DNA from: an uncultured Collinsella sp.
GTDB lineage: Bacteria; Actinomycetota; Coriobacteriia; Coriobacteriales; Coriobacteriaceae
DNA length: 64,000 bases
Direction of reading: 5' to 3'
Assembly: GCA_959026725.1 (NCBI GenBank)
Contig: CAUFMG010000001.1
Span: forward strand, 186,001 to 250,000
Shown here: in pieces, positions 32,884 to 41,483 of the stretch
Layout of the letters: each line of letters begins with the position of its first letter
How positions within the stretch are numbered: the first letter of the stretch is position 1
The notes under the pieces: generated by a model
Told to the model about the DNA's origin: nothing
Seen by the model: only the letters and a program-made list of their open reading frames with translations
Databases searched by the model: none
Translations under genes and position numbers: made by a program

Positions 32884-33018
32884 TCTCGATCTGTAACAGG
32901 TAAGCCCTGTTGAGCCCCGTAGTTGTTACAGATCGAGACGTTATTCCGACACCCGCCAGCTTGTCTCAATCTGTAACATCTAGGTCCGTTTTGGGCAGCC
33001 AGGTGTTACGGATTGAGA
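32884..33018. repeat. Second locus of the alternating 15-bp repeat array (two palindromes)
   Basis: Half-sites start at 32884, 32924, 32964 and 33004, alternate in orientation, and are separated by exactly 25 bp each. They are the same TCTCRATCTGTAACA / TGTTACAGATCGAGA elements as at 14163-14459; the last is slightly degenerate (TGTTACGGATTGAGA). Spacers differ from those at the first locus. The array lies between convergent genes (nfnB and a surface protein), so it fills the 32744-33055 gap together with the terminator and one REP hairpin. Confidence 0.9.
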
Positions 33019-33055
33019 TTTTGCTGACGCCGAGTCCGAGGGCGGCCACCAAAAC

Positions 33056-35083
33056 CTAGCGCTCGCGACGCTTGGTTGCGGCGATGCCGGCAGCGGCGAT
33101 GGTTGCGCCGGCGATGCCCAGGGCGGCGACTGTCATTGCGGCGTTGTCGCCCGTGGCAACCAGGGCGGCGTCGGACTTCTTTGCCGGCGTGGCCTTCTCA
33201 ACCGTCTTGGTCGTGACGGTCGTTTTGGTCGGCGTCGCAGCGGGCTTGGTCTCCGGTTTCGTCTCGGGCTTCGCGTCGGGCTTCACCTCAGGCTGCGGCG
33301 TCGGCTTGGGATCCGGCGTAGGCTGCGGATCGGGAGCCGGCGTGGCCTCGGGCGTAAACGTCAGATTGGTGTTCAGCCACAGGGTGTAAATCCAACCGCT
33401 CTCGGGATCAACCTCACTTGCCTCGCCCACCTGATAGCCACACTCAACCCCATTGATCTTCAGCTTGGTATTGGGCGTAAAGTAGAAACCACGCGCCGGC
33501 TTAAAGTACAGGCCGTAACGATAGGTCACACCGGGCTTAAACGCATCGATATGGTCGGTGATGTGCTGGTCCCAAAACTCGACGGAATTCACCTCACTGC
33601 CGTCGCTACCCGTCCAGAACTCACACTGAAGGACGGAGTCCGAATCCACCGGAGTGCCCGCCGTAAAGACCGGCCTGTCGCCCGCCTTAAAGGTGGTTGT
33701 GGCGCCGTTGATCTCTATAACGTCGATGGCACGCCATTCGTCGATTGGCTGCTCGCACAGCATATTGGCCGCGTTGGGCGCAAATACGCCGTTGATAGTC
33801 TTAACGGTATTGCTCGCCCATTGGCCGTTAATGTTCACGTTGTAATCCTCGGCGAGGGTATTGTTGCCCTTGAGCCTCAGCTCAACGGAATACATGTAGA
33901 ACTTGCCCTCTTCGAAGTGTTCGATCCTCCTCGCGCCCGTCGGATACTTAGCAGGGTCGGAATACCAGAAGGCAACGGGCTCCAGATGCGCAGGGTCGCT
34001 ACCGTCCATTTCCTCCCAGCACTCGTAGGCGATCTCGTACTTCTCGGCATCAGCGGCAGGAATCGTCGCCGTCGCACGCGGCGCCTCACCAGGCGCGTAG
34101 TCGGTCTTCACGTCGTTGACGTTCAAATTCTCGAGGGTTTCGTTTTCTGGCGCAACGAGCGTTATGGCACTGTCGATGTTGTAGCGAATATAGTAGTCAT
34201 CCCTGGTCTCATTGATAACGACCGAGCCGCCCGGTCTGTAGGCGTTGAAGATATCATCGGCGTCGCCCACGATGATATTGTCACCCTCATAGTCGGTTCC
34301 GGTATATGTCAGTGCCGTGCCAATATAAAGAACCTCATTGCGCGTGAGTCGATACGAACCGCCTGCCGCGCCGCCCGTAAAGGTCAGCGTCAGCCTCATG
34401 TGATCGCCATCAGGCTCAAAGCGAGCCGTCACATCGGACATAGATGCGTCCTGGACTTCAGCCAGGGTGCCCAAAGCAGCATCGGCCCGGTAGTACTTGG
34501 TTTCGGAAATCCTACTGTAGGAGCCTTCCTTTAAACCGCCCTCGACATCGGGAAAATTATAGGTATACGACTGACCCTTTTCGAGTGTGATATTGCTCGG
34601 AAGCACGCAGTCCGTGTAGTGGGGAACCACGGTCGTATTGACCCTAACGCCGCTGCCGCCAACAACGTCGGTCACACCGCAGGGCATGATGGCGTCATCG
34701 CCGCTGGGGGCGTTTTGCTCAGCGGATGCTGCATCGTTAGATTCATCGGTGGCGTCAGTCGGAGTCGTCTGCTGAGGTTCGGCGACGGTCTGTGCCTCCG
34801 GAGCAGCATCGACTGCTGGTACGGTCGCCGGAGCCGGTGCAGCCGCCGCAGCCGCATCCTCCGCAACTGCCGGCGTCACCGGAGCCGCGGCAACCTCACC
34901 CGTCGCGGCGGCGGGATCCGCGCACTCGGTCGCAAGTGCCAAGCTCGGCAGCAACAGCTGACCAACCATGAGCGCACACGCGCCAGCGCAAGCGATTTTG
35001 GCGCCCACGCAGCGCCAAGTACCGTGAACCAGCGAACAGGTGCGCTCGCGCTGGGTCTGCTTATCAAAGTGGCTTCCGTTCAT
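33056..35083 (-). CDS. Sortase-anchored surface protein with LVATGD sorting signal
   Basis: A 675-residue cell-wall protein. Residues 1-55 form a long signal peptide containing CSLVHGTWRCVGAK and ACAGACALMVGQLLLPSLALA, nearly the same as in the neighbouring 35288-36844 protein. An Ala/Pro-rich stalk follows (about 55-130). The middle has at least two related modules of about 110 residues, each with an FW....G/E...F..G..Y.Y...L......F....NVxING pattern (ends NVNINGQWA and KLKINGVEC). A Pro/Lys/Glu wall-spanning repeat (KPETKPETKP-like) precedes the C-terminal signal LVATGDN, hydrophobic helix and KRRER tail. AAGGAGG precedes the ATG at 35083. Ligand is unknown. Confidence 0.85.
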   Translation of the reverse strand: MNGSHFDKQTQRERTCSLVHGTWRCVGAKIACAGACALMVGQLLLPSLALATECADPAAATGEVAAAPVTPAVAEDAAAAAAPAPATVPAVDAAPEAQTVAEPQQTTPTDATDESNDAASAEQNAPSGDDAIMPCGVTDVVGGSGVRVNTTVVPHYTDCVLPSNITLEKGQSYTYNFPDVEGGLKEGSYSRISETKYYRADAALGTLAEVQDASMSDVTARFEPDGDHMRLTLTFTGGAAGGSYRLTRNEVLYIGTALTYTGTDYEGDNIIVGDADDIFNAYRPGGSVVINETRDDYYIRYNIDSAITLVAPENETLENLNVNDVKTDYAPGEAPRATATIPAADAEKYEIAYECWEEMDGSDPAHLEPVAFWYSDPAKYPTGARRIEHFEEGKFYMYSVELRLKGNNTLAEDYNVNINGQWASNTVKTINGVFAPNAANMLCEQPIDEWRAIDVIEINGATTTFKAGDRPVFTAGTPVDSDSVLQCEFWTGSDGSEVNSVEFWDQHITDHIDAFKPGVTYRYGLYFKPARGFYFTPNTKLKINGVECGYQVGEASEVDPESGWIYTLWLNTNLTFTPEATPAPDPQPTPDPKPTPQPEVKPDAKPETKPETKPAATPTKTTVTTKTVEKATPAKKSDAALVATGDNAAMTVAALGIAGATIAAAGIAATKRRER

Positions 35084-35108
35084 AACGGCCTCCTTGGTCG
35101 AAAGGCTG

Positions 35109-35147
35109 CACCACCACAAAGGTGCCTGTCCCCTTTGCGGTGGTCCT
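35109..35147. repeat. GGGACAG-family hairpin, CCACCAC type, copy 2
   Basis: CACCACCACAAAGGTGCCTG-TCCCCTTTGCGGTGGTCCTG, the reverse orientation of copy 1, lying just upstream of the 33056-35083 gene in its leader region. Confidence 0.75.
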
Positions 35148-35180
35148 GTACAACCAAGATGCGCCAAATGGCTCTGTACG

Positions 35181-35263
35181 CCTAGGTTCGTAGATGCGAA
35201 CCTAGGCCTTTACCTGCAGAAATGCAAAGAGCCGCCGCGCGGACATTCGTGCCCACGCGGCGG
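35181..35263 (-). terminator. Two hairpins after the 518-residue surface protein gene
   Basis: On the minus strand a GC-rich stem GCCGCCGCGTGGG / CCGCGCGGCGGC (35231-35263) is followed by TCTTTGCATTT, a plausible terminator. A second perfect palindrome, CCTAGGTTCG-TAGATG-CGAACCTAGG (35181-35206), lies next to it. Confidence 0.65.
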
Positions 35264-35287
35264 CCGAAAATGGCTATGAAAGCATGC

Positions 35288-36844
35288 CTAGCGATCGCGG
35301 CGCTTGGACGCGACGAAGCCGACGCCGATGACGGACGCGCCAGCGATGCCGAAAGCGGCGGCCGCCGTCGTGGCGTTGTCGCCTGTGGCGGCCAGAGTGC
35401 CCACAGACTTCTTGGCCGCAACGGCCTTCGCGGCCGGCTTGGGGGCAGCGGCCGTGGAGCTCGCCTGAGTCGGCGTCACGGACGGCGCGGCGGTCCCGCT
35501 GCCACCGCCCGGCTGAGGCGTGGGCGCCGGGGTGGGCTCAGGTGTGGGCTCAGGCTCGACCGTATCTCCGGAGCTGATTACCACGCTGCGGGCAACCTCG
35601 TCGGAGGTCCTAACATCCTGGATAGTGGACGACCCGGCAGCACCGATGACGAGTCCGTTTCCCGCAGTTTCTCGCACGGTGCCTCCGGCGGGAGTCGTAA
35701 CTACCGATCCGCCATCAATTGAGAGACAAGGGGCTGCATCACCTTGATTGACAGCGTAGATTGCCGCCGCATTACCCGACACCTCAACATTTGAATTAAT
35801 GATGTCAATTCGAGGGATGGCGGACTGGGAGCCGGACTGGGAATATATTCCGTAGCCATGTTTACGACTGTGGCCAGTTCCGTCACCGCATCGAACTGTA
35901 AGGCTCGAATTCTCGACGAGCACCCGCGACACGCCGTCCCCCGCGCGCATCCAAACACCATCCAAAACGTCGGCCCTATCACTCGCCACGAGCGTAACAT
36001 CCGCTCCGTTGGTAACACTCAAATATGTATCCTTACCCCCGGACGAATACAGGGCGACCGACACACTGCATCCATTGCGCGCCGCCGCATCTATTTTTGC
36101 GTTATCCACCGCGATGCATCCTCCATGCTCGGAGGAGATGTTTTCGGCATAGACTGCAACGGCGTTGAGCCCCCCATTCGCCTCCGCCTCGACGTGGACG
36201 TCGGCGCCCTCGTTAATGGTTATGTTGCCTGCCCGCGTGTGAATGCCGATGGTATGAGGCGCTTTGTTCGTTGCCGTCACGTTAACGTTGGCACCGCGGA
36301 TGTCCATGTCGCCGCCGGTCTTGCCGTCCCCCGAAACCGCTATCGTATCGGTCCCGGCCGTCGCGTTGAGAGTCACGTCGCCCGAGATGGCGAGGCTACC
36401 GCACTCGACCTTAACAGCGCTCCTGCTCTTCTGTGGTTCGGCCGTCGCGTTGAGGGTTCCCTCCCCCGTGATGGCAAGGTTGCCGTCCTTGACCTCGATA
36501 GCGCTCTGCAAGGAATCGGCCGTTACGGTGTTGGTGCCCGTCACGCCGATATTGAGGTTGCCCTGAGCGCTGATACCGGCGCCGTTGTAGCCATTGAGCT
36601 TCATGTCGTCGGCGCCGTCCCAGGACCACGTTCCGGCCTCGTCGCCGGCGCCCTTGTTGTACTGCGTGCCGCCAACGTTGACCCATTTGGCGGCGAGCGC
36701 CACGCTCGGCAGCAGCAGCTGGCCGGCCATGAGCGCGCAAGCCCCCGCACAGGCAAGCTTGGCGCCCACACGTCGCCACGTTCCGTGGGAGAGCGAGCAT
36801 GCGCGGCCGCTGTTGATTAAGTTGTCATGGATTTGCTTTCGCAT
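35288..36844 (-). CDS. Sortase-anchored surface protein with beta-helix-like repeats and LAATGD sorting signal
   Basis: A 518-residue wall protein. Residues 1-52 are a signal peptide with CSLSHGTWRRVGAK and ACAGACALMAGQLLLPSVALA, paralogous to the next protein downstream. About 60-420 consist of short repeated beta-strand units (SAIEVKDGNLAITGEGTLNA, then SAVKVECGSLAISGDVTLNA, and so on), the pattern of a right-handed beta-helix adhesin. A Pro/Glu/Thr stalk (PEPTPEPTPAPTP) leads to the signal TLAATGDN, a hydrophobic segment and KRRDR. AAGGAGG precedes the ATG. The two surface genes are oriented in tandem with a repeat-rich gap, each with its own start site. Confidence 0.85.
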   Translation of the reverse strand: MRKQIHDNLINSGRACSLSHGTWRRVGAKLACAGACALMAGQLLLPSVALAAKWVNVGGTQYNKGAGDEAGTWSWDGADDMKLNGYNGAGISAQGNLNIGVTGTNTVTADSLQSAIEVKDGNLAITGEGTLNATAEPQKSRSAVKVECGSLAISGDVTLNATAGTDTIAVSGDGKTGGDMDIRGANVNVTATNKAPHTIGIHTRAGNITINEGADVHVEAEANGGLNAVAVYAENISSEHGGCIAVDNAKIDAAARNGCSVSVALYSSGGKDTYLSVTNGADVTLVASDRADVLDGVWMRAGDGVSRVLVENSSLTVRCGDGTGHSRKHGYGIYSQSGSQSAIPRIDIINSNVEVSGNAAAIYAVNQGDAAPCLSIDGGSVVTTPAGGTVRETAGNGLVIGAAGSSTIQDVRTSDEVARSVVISSGDTVEPEPTPEPTPAPTPQPGGGSGTAAPSVTPTQASSTAAAPKPAAKAVAAKKSVGTLAATGDNATTAAAAFGIAGASVIGVGFVASKRRDR

Positions 36845-37059
36845 ATGAGCCTCCTTGTCGTAAGGGGTGCTTCTGTGACTCCATGTTACGGGAAGTTATC
36901 CGGATCCCAAGGCACAAATTCGCATGTGGGCTATCTGCCAGCGCAAAAGGCGACGAGCGCGCGATTGCCAAGCGCGCCCTGTCTTCCGAAAGGCCCACCC
37001 CCTACCGTCCTGGTCTACAATCGAGGGCACGATTGTTCCGTCCATCCAAAGGACCATCC

Positions 37060-38463
37060 TTGAATCTGAGCAAGTCTAAAATCAATGCACTTCTGGCCCT
37101 CGCGCTCTTCACCTTCGCCTTCCTTGCCGCCGAGTTTCGCTTCGATATCAATGTCGGGCTGCTCGCCGGTGCCGAGCGCGTTGTAATTGCACAAGGGTTC
37201 ATCCTTGGCGCCAGCGTGCTCGGCTTTATCGGATATGCGCCGCTACTGGCCCTCACCCAGCGCAAAAGCCAGCCCCAGGCAATCGCCACCGCTGCCGTCC
37301 CCATCGCCATTATGGGCTTGGCCCAAATTCAATTCCCCACAGGCCCACTTGCACTCGAGATTCTGGGGTGCGTGGCATTCCTTGGACTCGGCCTGCTGGG
37401 TGCCGCGGCGCACCATACCTTCGCGTTGGCGTTCCAAGATGACCCCAAACTCGCCACCGGCGCCGGAGCGGCATACGCCGCGGGCATCCTGATGCAGTTC
37501 GCGATCAACCTGCTCGATTGCGGCGGCATCGTCGAGCTCATCATTCTTGGCGCGGCAACAATTGTCATCGCCGCCCTCAGCGCCGCGCGCCAAGAGGCGG
37601 CCGATAACCCCAGCGACGACGTCAATCCCTTTACCGAGCCCTCACACGCTCTCGCCAAGCAGGCCTGCTGGAGCATCGCACTCGTCATGATTCTCGCCTG
37701 TCTGTTCTCCACCCTCGACAACGTGGTCACATTCTCCAACGCCCACGGCACCATCGCCGTGCAAACCTGGCCACGCCTCTTTTTGGCAGCAAGCGGTCTC
37801 GTCGCCGGCGTCATCTTTGACCTCGCCGAGCGCCGCTACATGGGACTCGTCATGCTCGGCGTCACGGTGCTCTCCACCATTTCGATCCTGGCCGTAGAAG
37901 CCGGCGCCGACCCCAACCTGGGGCTCGTCGTCTTTTACCTCAGCTCGGGCTTTTTCGTCACGTTCTTTACCGCCACGTTCACGCAGTTGGCACCGCGCAT
38001 GCATGCACCCGCCCTATGGGCCGGCATGGGCCGCGCGGCCAATAACGTTTGCGCGTTCACCACGTCGGGCATCTCGCTGGCGCTGGTTACCTCGGGCAAC
38101 GTCGCCCTCATCATGATCGGCGCGCTCATGCTGCTTGTGGCGGCGAGCGTTGCGTTCGTTGCTGCCGGCCTGTTCCGCCTGCCCCAAACCGAGCAGGAGC
38201 GCGAACACCAGCGACGAGCCGAGGAAGCACTCGCCGTACCCACCATCGAGGAGCAGCGCCAGGCCTTCATCGCCGACCACGCTCTCACCCCACGCGAGGT
38301 CGACGTGCTGTTCGCCGTAACCCAAGACGAGCGCCCGCTCAAGCAGGTCGCCGAGGAACTCGGCATCTCAATGCGCATGGTGCAGCGTCACCTGAGCTCC
38401 ATCTACCAAAAGGCCGACACGCAAACGCGCGCCGGCCTCACCAAAGCCTTCCCCTCGGCCTAA
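37060..38463 (+). CDS. LuxR-family transcriptional regulator with N-terminal multi-pass membrane domain
   Basis: A 467-residue protein with about 12 hydrophobic segments in residues 1-375 resembling an MFS-like sensor, then a charged linker (QTEQEREHQRRAEEA) and a C-terminal LuxR helix-turn-helix (about 405-465: LTPREVDVLFAV, LKQVAEELGISMRMVQRHLSSIYQKAD). This architecture is expanded in Coriobacteriia; ligands are mostly unknown. I place the start at TTG 37060, since AAAGGA stands 6 nt upstream and the first helix starts 8 residues later; an ATG at 36883 would add 59 unlikely residues. It is divergent from the beta-helix surface gene, which it might control. Confidence 0.85.
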   Translation: MNLSKSKINALLALALFTFAFLAAEFRFDINVGLLAGAERVVIAQGFILGASVLGFIGYAPLLALTQRKSQPQAIATAAVPIAIMGLAQIQFPTGPLALEILGCVAFLGLGLLGAAAHHTFALAFQDDPKLATGAGAAYAAGILMQFAINLLDCGGIVELIILGAATIVIAALSAARQEAADNPSDDVNPFTEPSHALAKQACWSIALVMILACLFSTLDNVVTFSNAHGTIAVQTWPRLFLAASGLVAGVIFDLAERRYMGLVMLGVTVLSTISILAVEAGADPNLGLVVFYLSSGFFVTFFTATFTQLAPRMHAPALWAGMGRAANNVCAFTTSGISLALVTSGNVALIMIGALMLLVAASVAFVAAGLFRLPQTEQEREHQRRAEEALAVPTIEEQRQAFIADHALTPREVDVLFAVTQDERPLKQVAEELGISMRMVQRHLSSIYQKADTQTRAGLTKAFPSA

Positions 38464-38468
38464 AACAA

Positions 38469-38510
38469 AAACCACCACAAAGGTGCCTGTCCCCTTTGTG
38501 GTGGTTTTGG
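38469..38510. repeat. GGGACAG-family hairpin, CCACCAC type, copy 3
   Basis: AAACCACCACAAAGG-TGCCTGTC-CCCTTTGTGGTGGTTTTGG lies between the convergent LuxR gene and the kinase-like gene. T runs on both sides would let it work as a bidirectional terminator. Confidence 0.85.
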
Positions 38511-38513
38511 AGT

Positions 38514-39137
38514 CTAGCCTTCGAGCTGCGCCAGCTTATAGCGGTAGGCTGCGGCGATGACGTCCTTGCAGCCCTCGCGGCCCAGCTTGGCGCGGTTGAC
38601 GACGATGTCCTTGCCACTCGTCATCTTCCACTTGCCGGCGCTGTAGCGCTTGTAGAATGCCTCGCGCGCCTTCTGCTGCTGCTTGACCAGCTTGGCGCCC
38701 TTCTTTTTGTTGAGGCCGCGCTTCTTGCGCACGATCTCGACGCGGTCCTCAAAGGGCGCAGTCACCAGCACGGCGATGTGGTTGGGGTTGTTGCGCAGCA
38801 GATAATCGGACAGACGGCCTTCGATAATGCAGCTCTCGGTCTCACCCAGATCCAAAATCACCTGGCTCATCTTTTGGAACAACTTGTCCGAGTACGAACG
38901 CGCATCGTAGCGGTCGGGCAGAAACGCCATGTTCTCCACGGCCAGGCGCTCGTCGTAGGCGGCCATCTTGTCGAGCGACTCGCCCGCGCGCAGCGAAGCA
39001 CGCACCAGCAGCTCGTTATCGTACAGCGGAATCCCCAGCTCATCGGCGAGGATACGACCAATCTCGTGGCCCTCGGCGCCAAAGTCGCGCGCGATGGTAA
39101 TGACCACAGGATTCTTCTTATTCTCCAGATCGCTCAT
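38514..39137 (-). CDS. Cytidylate-kinase-like family protein
   Basis: A 206-residue P-loop protein of the cytidylate kinase-like (AAA_26) family. It starts VVITIARDFGAEGHEIGRILADELGIPLYDNELL, where the usual GxxGxGK loop is replaced by DFGAEGHEIG, and later has ETESCIIEGRLSDYLLR and VLVTAPFEDRVEIV. The family is common in Firmicutes and Actinobacteria with unclear substrate. The ATG at 39137 has AAAGGA 6 nt upstream. It follows the amino-acid ABC genes in the same direction, but a perfect hairpin (39155-39183) separates it from the permease, so it may be only partly co-transcribed. Confidence 0.8.
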   Translation of the reverse strand: MSDLENKKNPVVITIARDFGAEGHEIGRILADELGIPLYDNELLVRASLRAGESLDKMAAYDERLAVENMAFLPDRYDARSYSDKLFQKMSQVILDLGETESCIIEGRLSDYLLRNNPNHIAVLVTAPFEDRVEIVRKKRGLNKKKGAKLVKQQQKAREAFYKRYSAGKWKMTSGKDIVVNRAKLGREGCKDVIAAAYRYKLAQLEG

Positions 39138-39154
39138 CGCGATTCCTTTCTCTA

Positions 39155-39183
39155 TGTGACAAAGGGACAGTCCCTTTGTCACA
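39155..39183. repeat. Perfect GGGACAG hairpin
   Basis: TGTGACAAAGGGAC-A-GTCCCTTTGTCACA, 14-bp arms with a one-base centre. It lies just past the permease stop and 18 bp before the kinase-like start codon, where it could attenuate or block readthrough. Confidence 0.9.
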
Positions 39184-39185
39184 TT

Positions 39186-39824
39186 CTACGCTGCCACCAT
39201 TCGCCTCTGATATGCGCGAACCAGCAGCGAGATACCAAAGTTGAGCACAAAGTACATCGCAAACACCAGGCCGTAGAGCATAAGCACCTGCGACAGATCA
39301 ATCGCGTGGGCCATCACGACGTTTGCCGTGTACATGAGCTCGGCCACGTTAATGCCCGAAAGATACGAGCTGTCCTTGATGACGGTCGTGCACTGGCTAA
39401 ACAGCGCCGGAATGATCGTCTTAAATGTCTGCGGCAGAATGATGTAGCGCATGGTGGCAAAGAAGCCGAAGCCCTGGCTCTGCGCCGCCTCAAACTGGCC
39501 GCGCGGAATCGAGTTGAGGCCGCCGCGCACAATCTCAGCCATAACAGCGCTGGTAAACAGCGTAAAGGCGATGGTCGAAATCACAATGTCCAAACCCTGC
39601 ACCGTAAAGTAGATAAACAGGATCCACAGCAGGTTTGGCGTACAGCGGAACAGCTCGATATAGGCGCTCACCAAAATACGGAATGGACGGGGCGCATAAC
39701 TCTTAACGAGCGCCAGCACCGTGCCAAAGATGAGCGAGAAAAAGATCGACAGCGCCGAGATCTCGATCGTCTTAACAAAGCCGCCCCAAATGTAGAGCAG
39801 GTTGGTCGCGTTGAAGATTTCCAT
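39186..39824 (-). CDS. Amino-acid ABC transporter permease (HisMQ/GlnP family), second
   Basis: A 212-residue inner-membrane permease with about five helices. The EAA loop reads GLNSIPRGQFEAAQSQGFGFFATMRYIILPQ, the ATPase contact. With the 39828-40574 permease, the SBP and the ATPase it forms a polar amino acid importer; glutamine, glutamate or aspartate are typical substrates of this family. It starts 3 bp after the first permease's stop, in one operon. Confidence 0.93.
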   Translation of the reverse strand: MEIFNATNLLYIWGGFVKTIEISALSIFFSLIFGTVLALVKSYAPRPFRILVSAYIELFRCTPNLLWILFIYFTVQGLDIVISTIAFTLFTSAVMAEIVRGGLNSIPRGQFEAAQSQGFGFFATMRYIILPQTFKTIIPALFSQCTTVIKDSSYLSGINVAELMYTANVVMAHAIDLSQVLMLYGLVFAMYFVLNFGISLLVRAYQRRMVAA

Positions 39825-39827
39825 GCG

Positions 39828-40574
39828 CTAGGCCTCCTCTACGTTGTCGAGCCCCAGCTCGGCCAGGCTCACGCCGCGCGGACGCTCCTTGGAGCGGCGC
39901 TCGAGCCACTGCACCAGCATGGCGAGCGGAAAGCAGATGATGAAGTACATAAGGCAGCAGACGATGTATCCCTGCAGGTAACCGTACAGACTCACAAAGT
40001 TGTCGGAACGGTACATAAGGTCGCCGCCGGCCACAAGCGCGAGCACCGACGTGTTCTTGACCAGGTTGAGCGCCTGGTTACACAGCGGCGGCAGAATGAT
40101 CTTGAACGTCTGGGGCAGCACGATGTACCAGTATGCCTGCGCACGGGTGAAGCCCTGGCTCTGGGCCGCCTCCATCTGACCGCGCGGAACCGCCTCGATA
40201 CCAGTGCGGATGACCTCCGAGATGTAGGCCGCGTGATACAGGCCCACACCCAAGAAGCCCAGCACGAACGGCGCGATACGCACCGGCTGGTCGGCACCGG
40301 TTATGGCCTGCAAAAACTGCGGACCGGCCATGTACATAAAGAGCACCTGCACGGGCAACGGGGTGTTCTGGTAAAACTCAACGTACACGCGGCTTATGGC
40401 GCGCAGCACGCGCGAGCGAGTGGTAGAGAACACGCCCAGCAGCGTGCCCAGCACCAGCGACAGCAGCAGACCGGCAACGACCACCTGCAGCGTCACGCCA
40501 AAGCCCTCCCAGAAGGGCCCCATGTTTTGAAATGTCGTCGACCAACGGTCGGCGTCAAATAATCCTTCGAGCAT
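39828..40574 (-). CDS. Amino-acid ABC transporter permease (HisMQ/GlnP family), first
   Basis: A 248-residue membrane protein with an EAA loop GIEAVPRGQMEAAQSQGFTRAQAYWYIVLPQ and about five hydrophobic segments. It pairs with the second permease to form the transmembrane pore. The ATG at 40574 (MLEGLFDAD) has GGAAGGA 6 nt upstream; an ATG 11 codons earlier overlaps the SBP stop and lacks a ribosome site. It is third in the operon after the ATPase and SBP. Confidence 0.93.
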   Translation of the reverse strand: MLEGLFDADRWSTTFQNMGPFWEGFGVTLQVVVAGLLLSLVLGTLLGVFSTTRSRVLRAISRVYVEFYQNTPLPVQVLFMYMAGPQFLQAITGADQPVRIAPFVLGFLGVGLYHAAYISEVIRTGIEAVPRGQMEAAQSQGFTRAQAYWYIVLPQTFKIILPPLCNQALNLVKNTSVLALVAGGDLMYRSDNFVSLYGYLQGYIVCCLMYFIICFPLAMLVQWLERRSKERPRGVSLAELGLDNVEEA

Positions 40575-40599
40575 TTGATTCCTTCCTTGGACGATCCGC

Positions 40600-41475
40600 C
40601 TATACAAGACCCCAGGTCTTGACCTCTTGGTCGAGCCAGCCGTCGGCCAGGCGATCGCATATCACCTGATCGACCACGGCCGAAAGGTCGCAGCCCTTCT
40701 TGGTCGCCACGCCGTAGCCCTGCTCGCCAAACTTGACCTCGGGCTGCAGCAGCTCAACGGTCTCGTTCATGTAACCGGCCAGCGTGGAGCGGTCCATGGC
40801 AAAGACGTCGATATTGCCGGCGTCGAGCGAACTCTTGATGATGGGGTAGCCGCTAAAGGCCCTAAACTCGGGCTTGCAGCTAAAGCCGTTGTCCTTGATC
40901 ATCTGCTCGATCAGGCCCTGCGTAGTAGCACCCTGGCTCACGCCGATGACCTTGCCGTCCAGGTCCTCAATCGAGGTGAAGCCCGAACGCTTCTTGACCA
41001 TGAGTCCCACGTAGTCGGTGCGGTACGGCGTCGAGAAATCCCAGCTCTTCTTGCGCTCGTCGGTGATGGTGTAGGTCGCCGCGACCACATCGAGCTGGCC
41101 GTTATCGATCAGCGGGCCGCGCGTCTTGGGCGTTACGTCGGTAAACTCGACAAGCTCCTGGGAACGGGCCTCCTTGTAGCTCACGCCAAAGACGGCAGCG
41201 GCGATCTGGTAGCACAAATCGACTTCCATGCCCTCAAAGCGGCCCTTGGCGGTGTCGTAATAGCCATAGCCGGGAACGTCCTTCTTAACGCCGGCATTCA
41301 GATGGCCACGCGACTTGATGGCCGCAAGCTTGGACCCCTTGTCAGAGCCCTCGCCGCTGGTGGAGTGGCCGCAACCGGCAAGCGCGGTCCCCGTCAGCGC
41401 AAGCATGCCGGCGCCAGCCAGCTGCAAAAAGCGACGGCGCGACACGGCCGCCCTCGTCATATCCGTCATGTCCAT
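40600..41475 (-). CDS. Amino-acid ABC transporter substrate-binding lipoprotein, Tat-type signal
   Basis: A 291-residue SBP of family 3. The N-terminus carries SRRRFLQLAGAGMLALTGTALAGC, a combined twin-arginine signal and lipobox (LAGC), so the folded protein is likely exported by Tat and lipid-anchored; this is less common than Sec for SBPs. The mature part shows GYGYYDTAKGRFEGMEVDLC, DVVAATYTITDERKKSWDFS and IGVSQGATTQGL, typical of polar amino-acid binding. ATG 41475 is preferred over GTG 41478. It lies 8 bp after the ATPase stop. Substrate is unconfirmed. Confidence 0.9.
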   Translation of the reverse strand: MDMTDMTRAAVSRRRFLQLAGAGMLALTGTALAGCGHSTSGEGSDKGSKLAAIKSRGHLNAGVKKDVPGYGYYDTAKGRFEGMEVDLCYQIAAAVFGVSYKEARSQELVEFTDVTPKTRGPLIDNGQLDVVAATYTITDERKKSWDFSTPYRTDYVGLMVKKRSGFTSIEDLDGKVIGVSQGATTQGLIEQMIKDNGFSCKPEFRAFSGYPIIKSSLDAGNIDVFAMDRSTLAGYMNETVELLQPEVKFGEQGYGVATKKGCDLSAVVDQVICDRLADGWLDQEVKTWGLV

Positions 41476-41483
41476 CACCGCGC

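Noticed and set aside
38049..40562. Plus-strand open frame of 837 codons opposite the ABC permeases and kinase-like gene
   Set aside because: It crosses several genuine genes, a hairpin and two intergenic gaps; no ribosome site or known domain.
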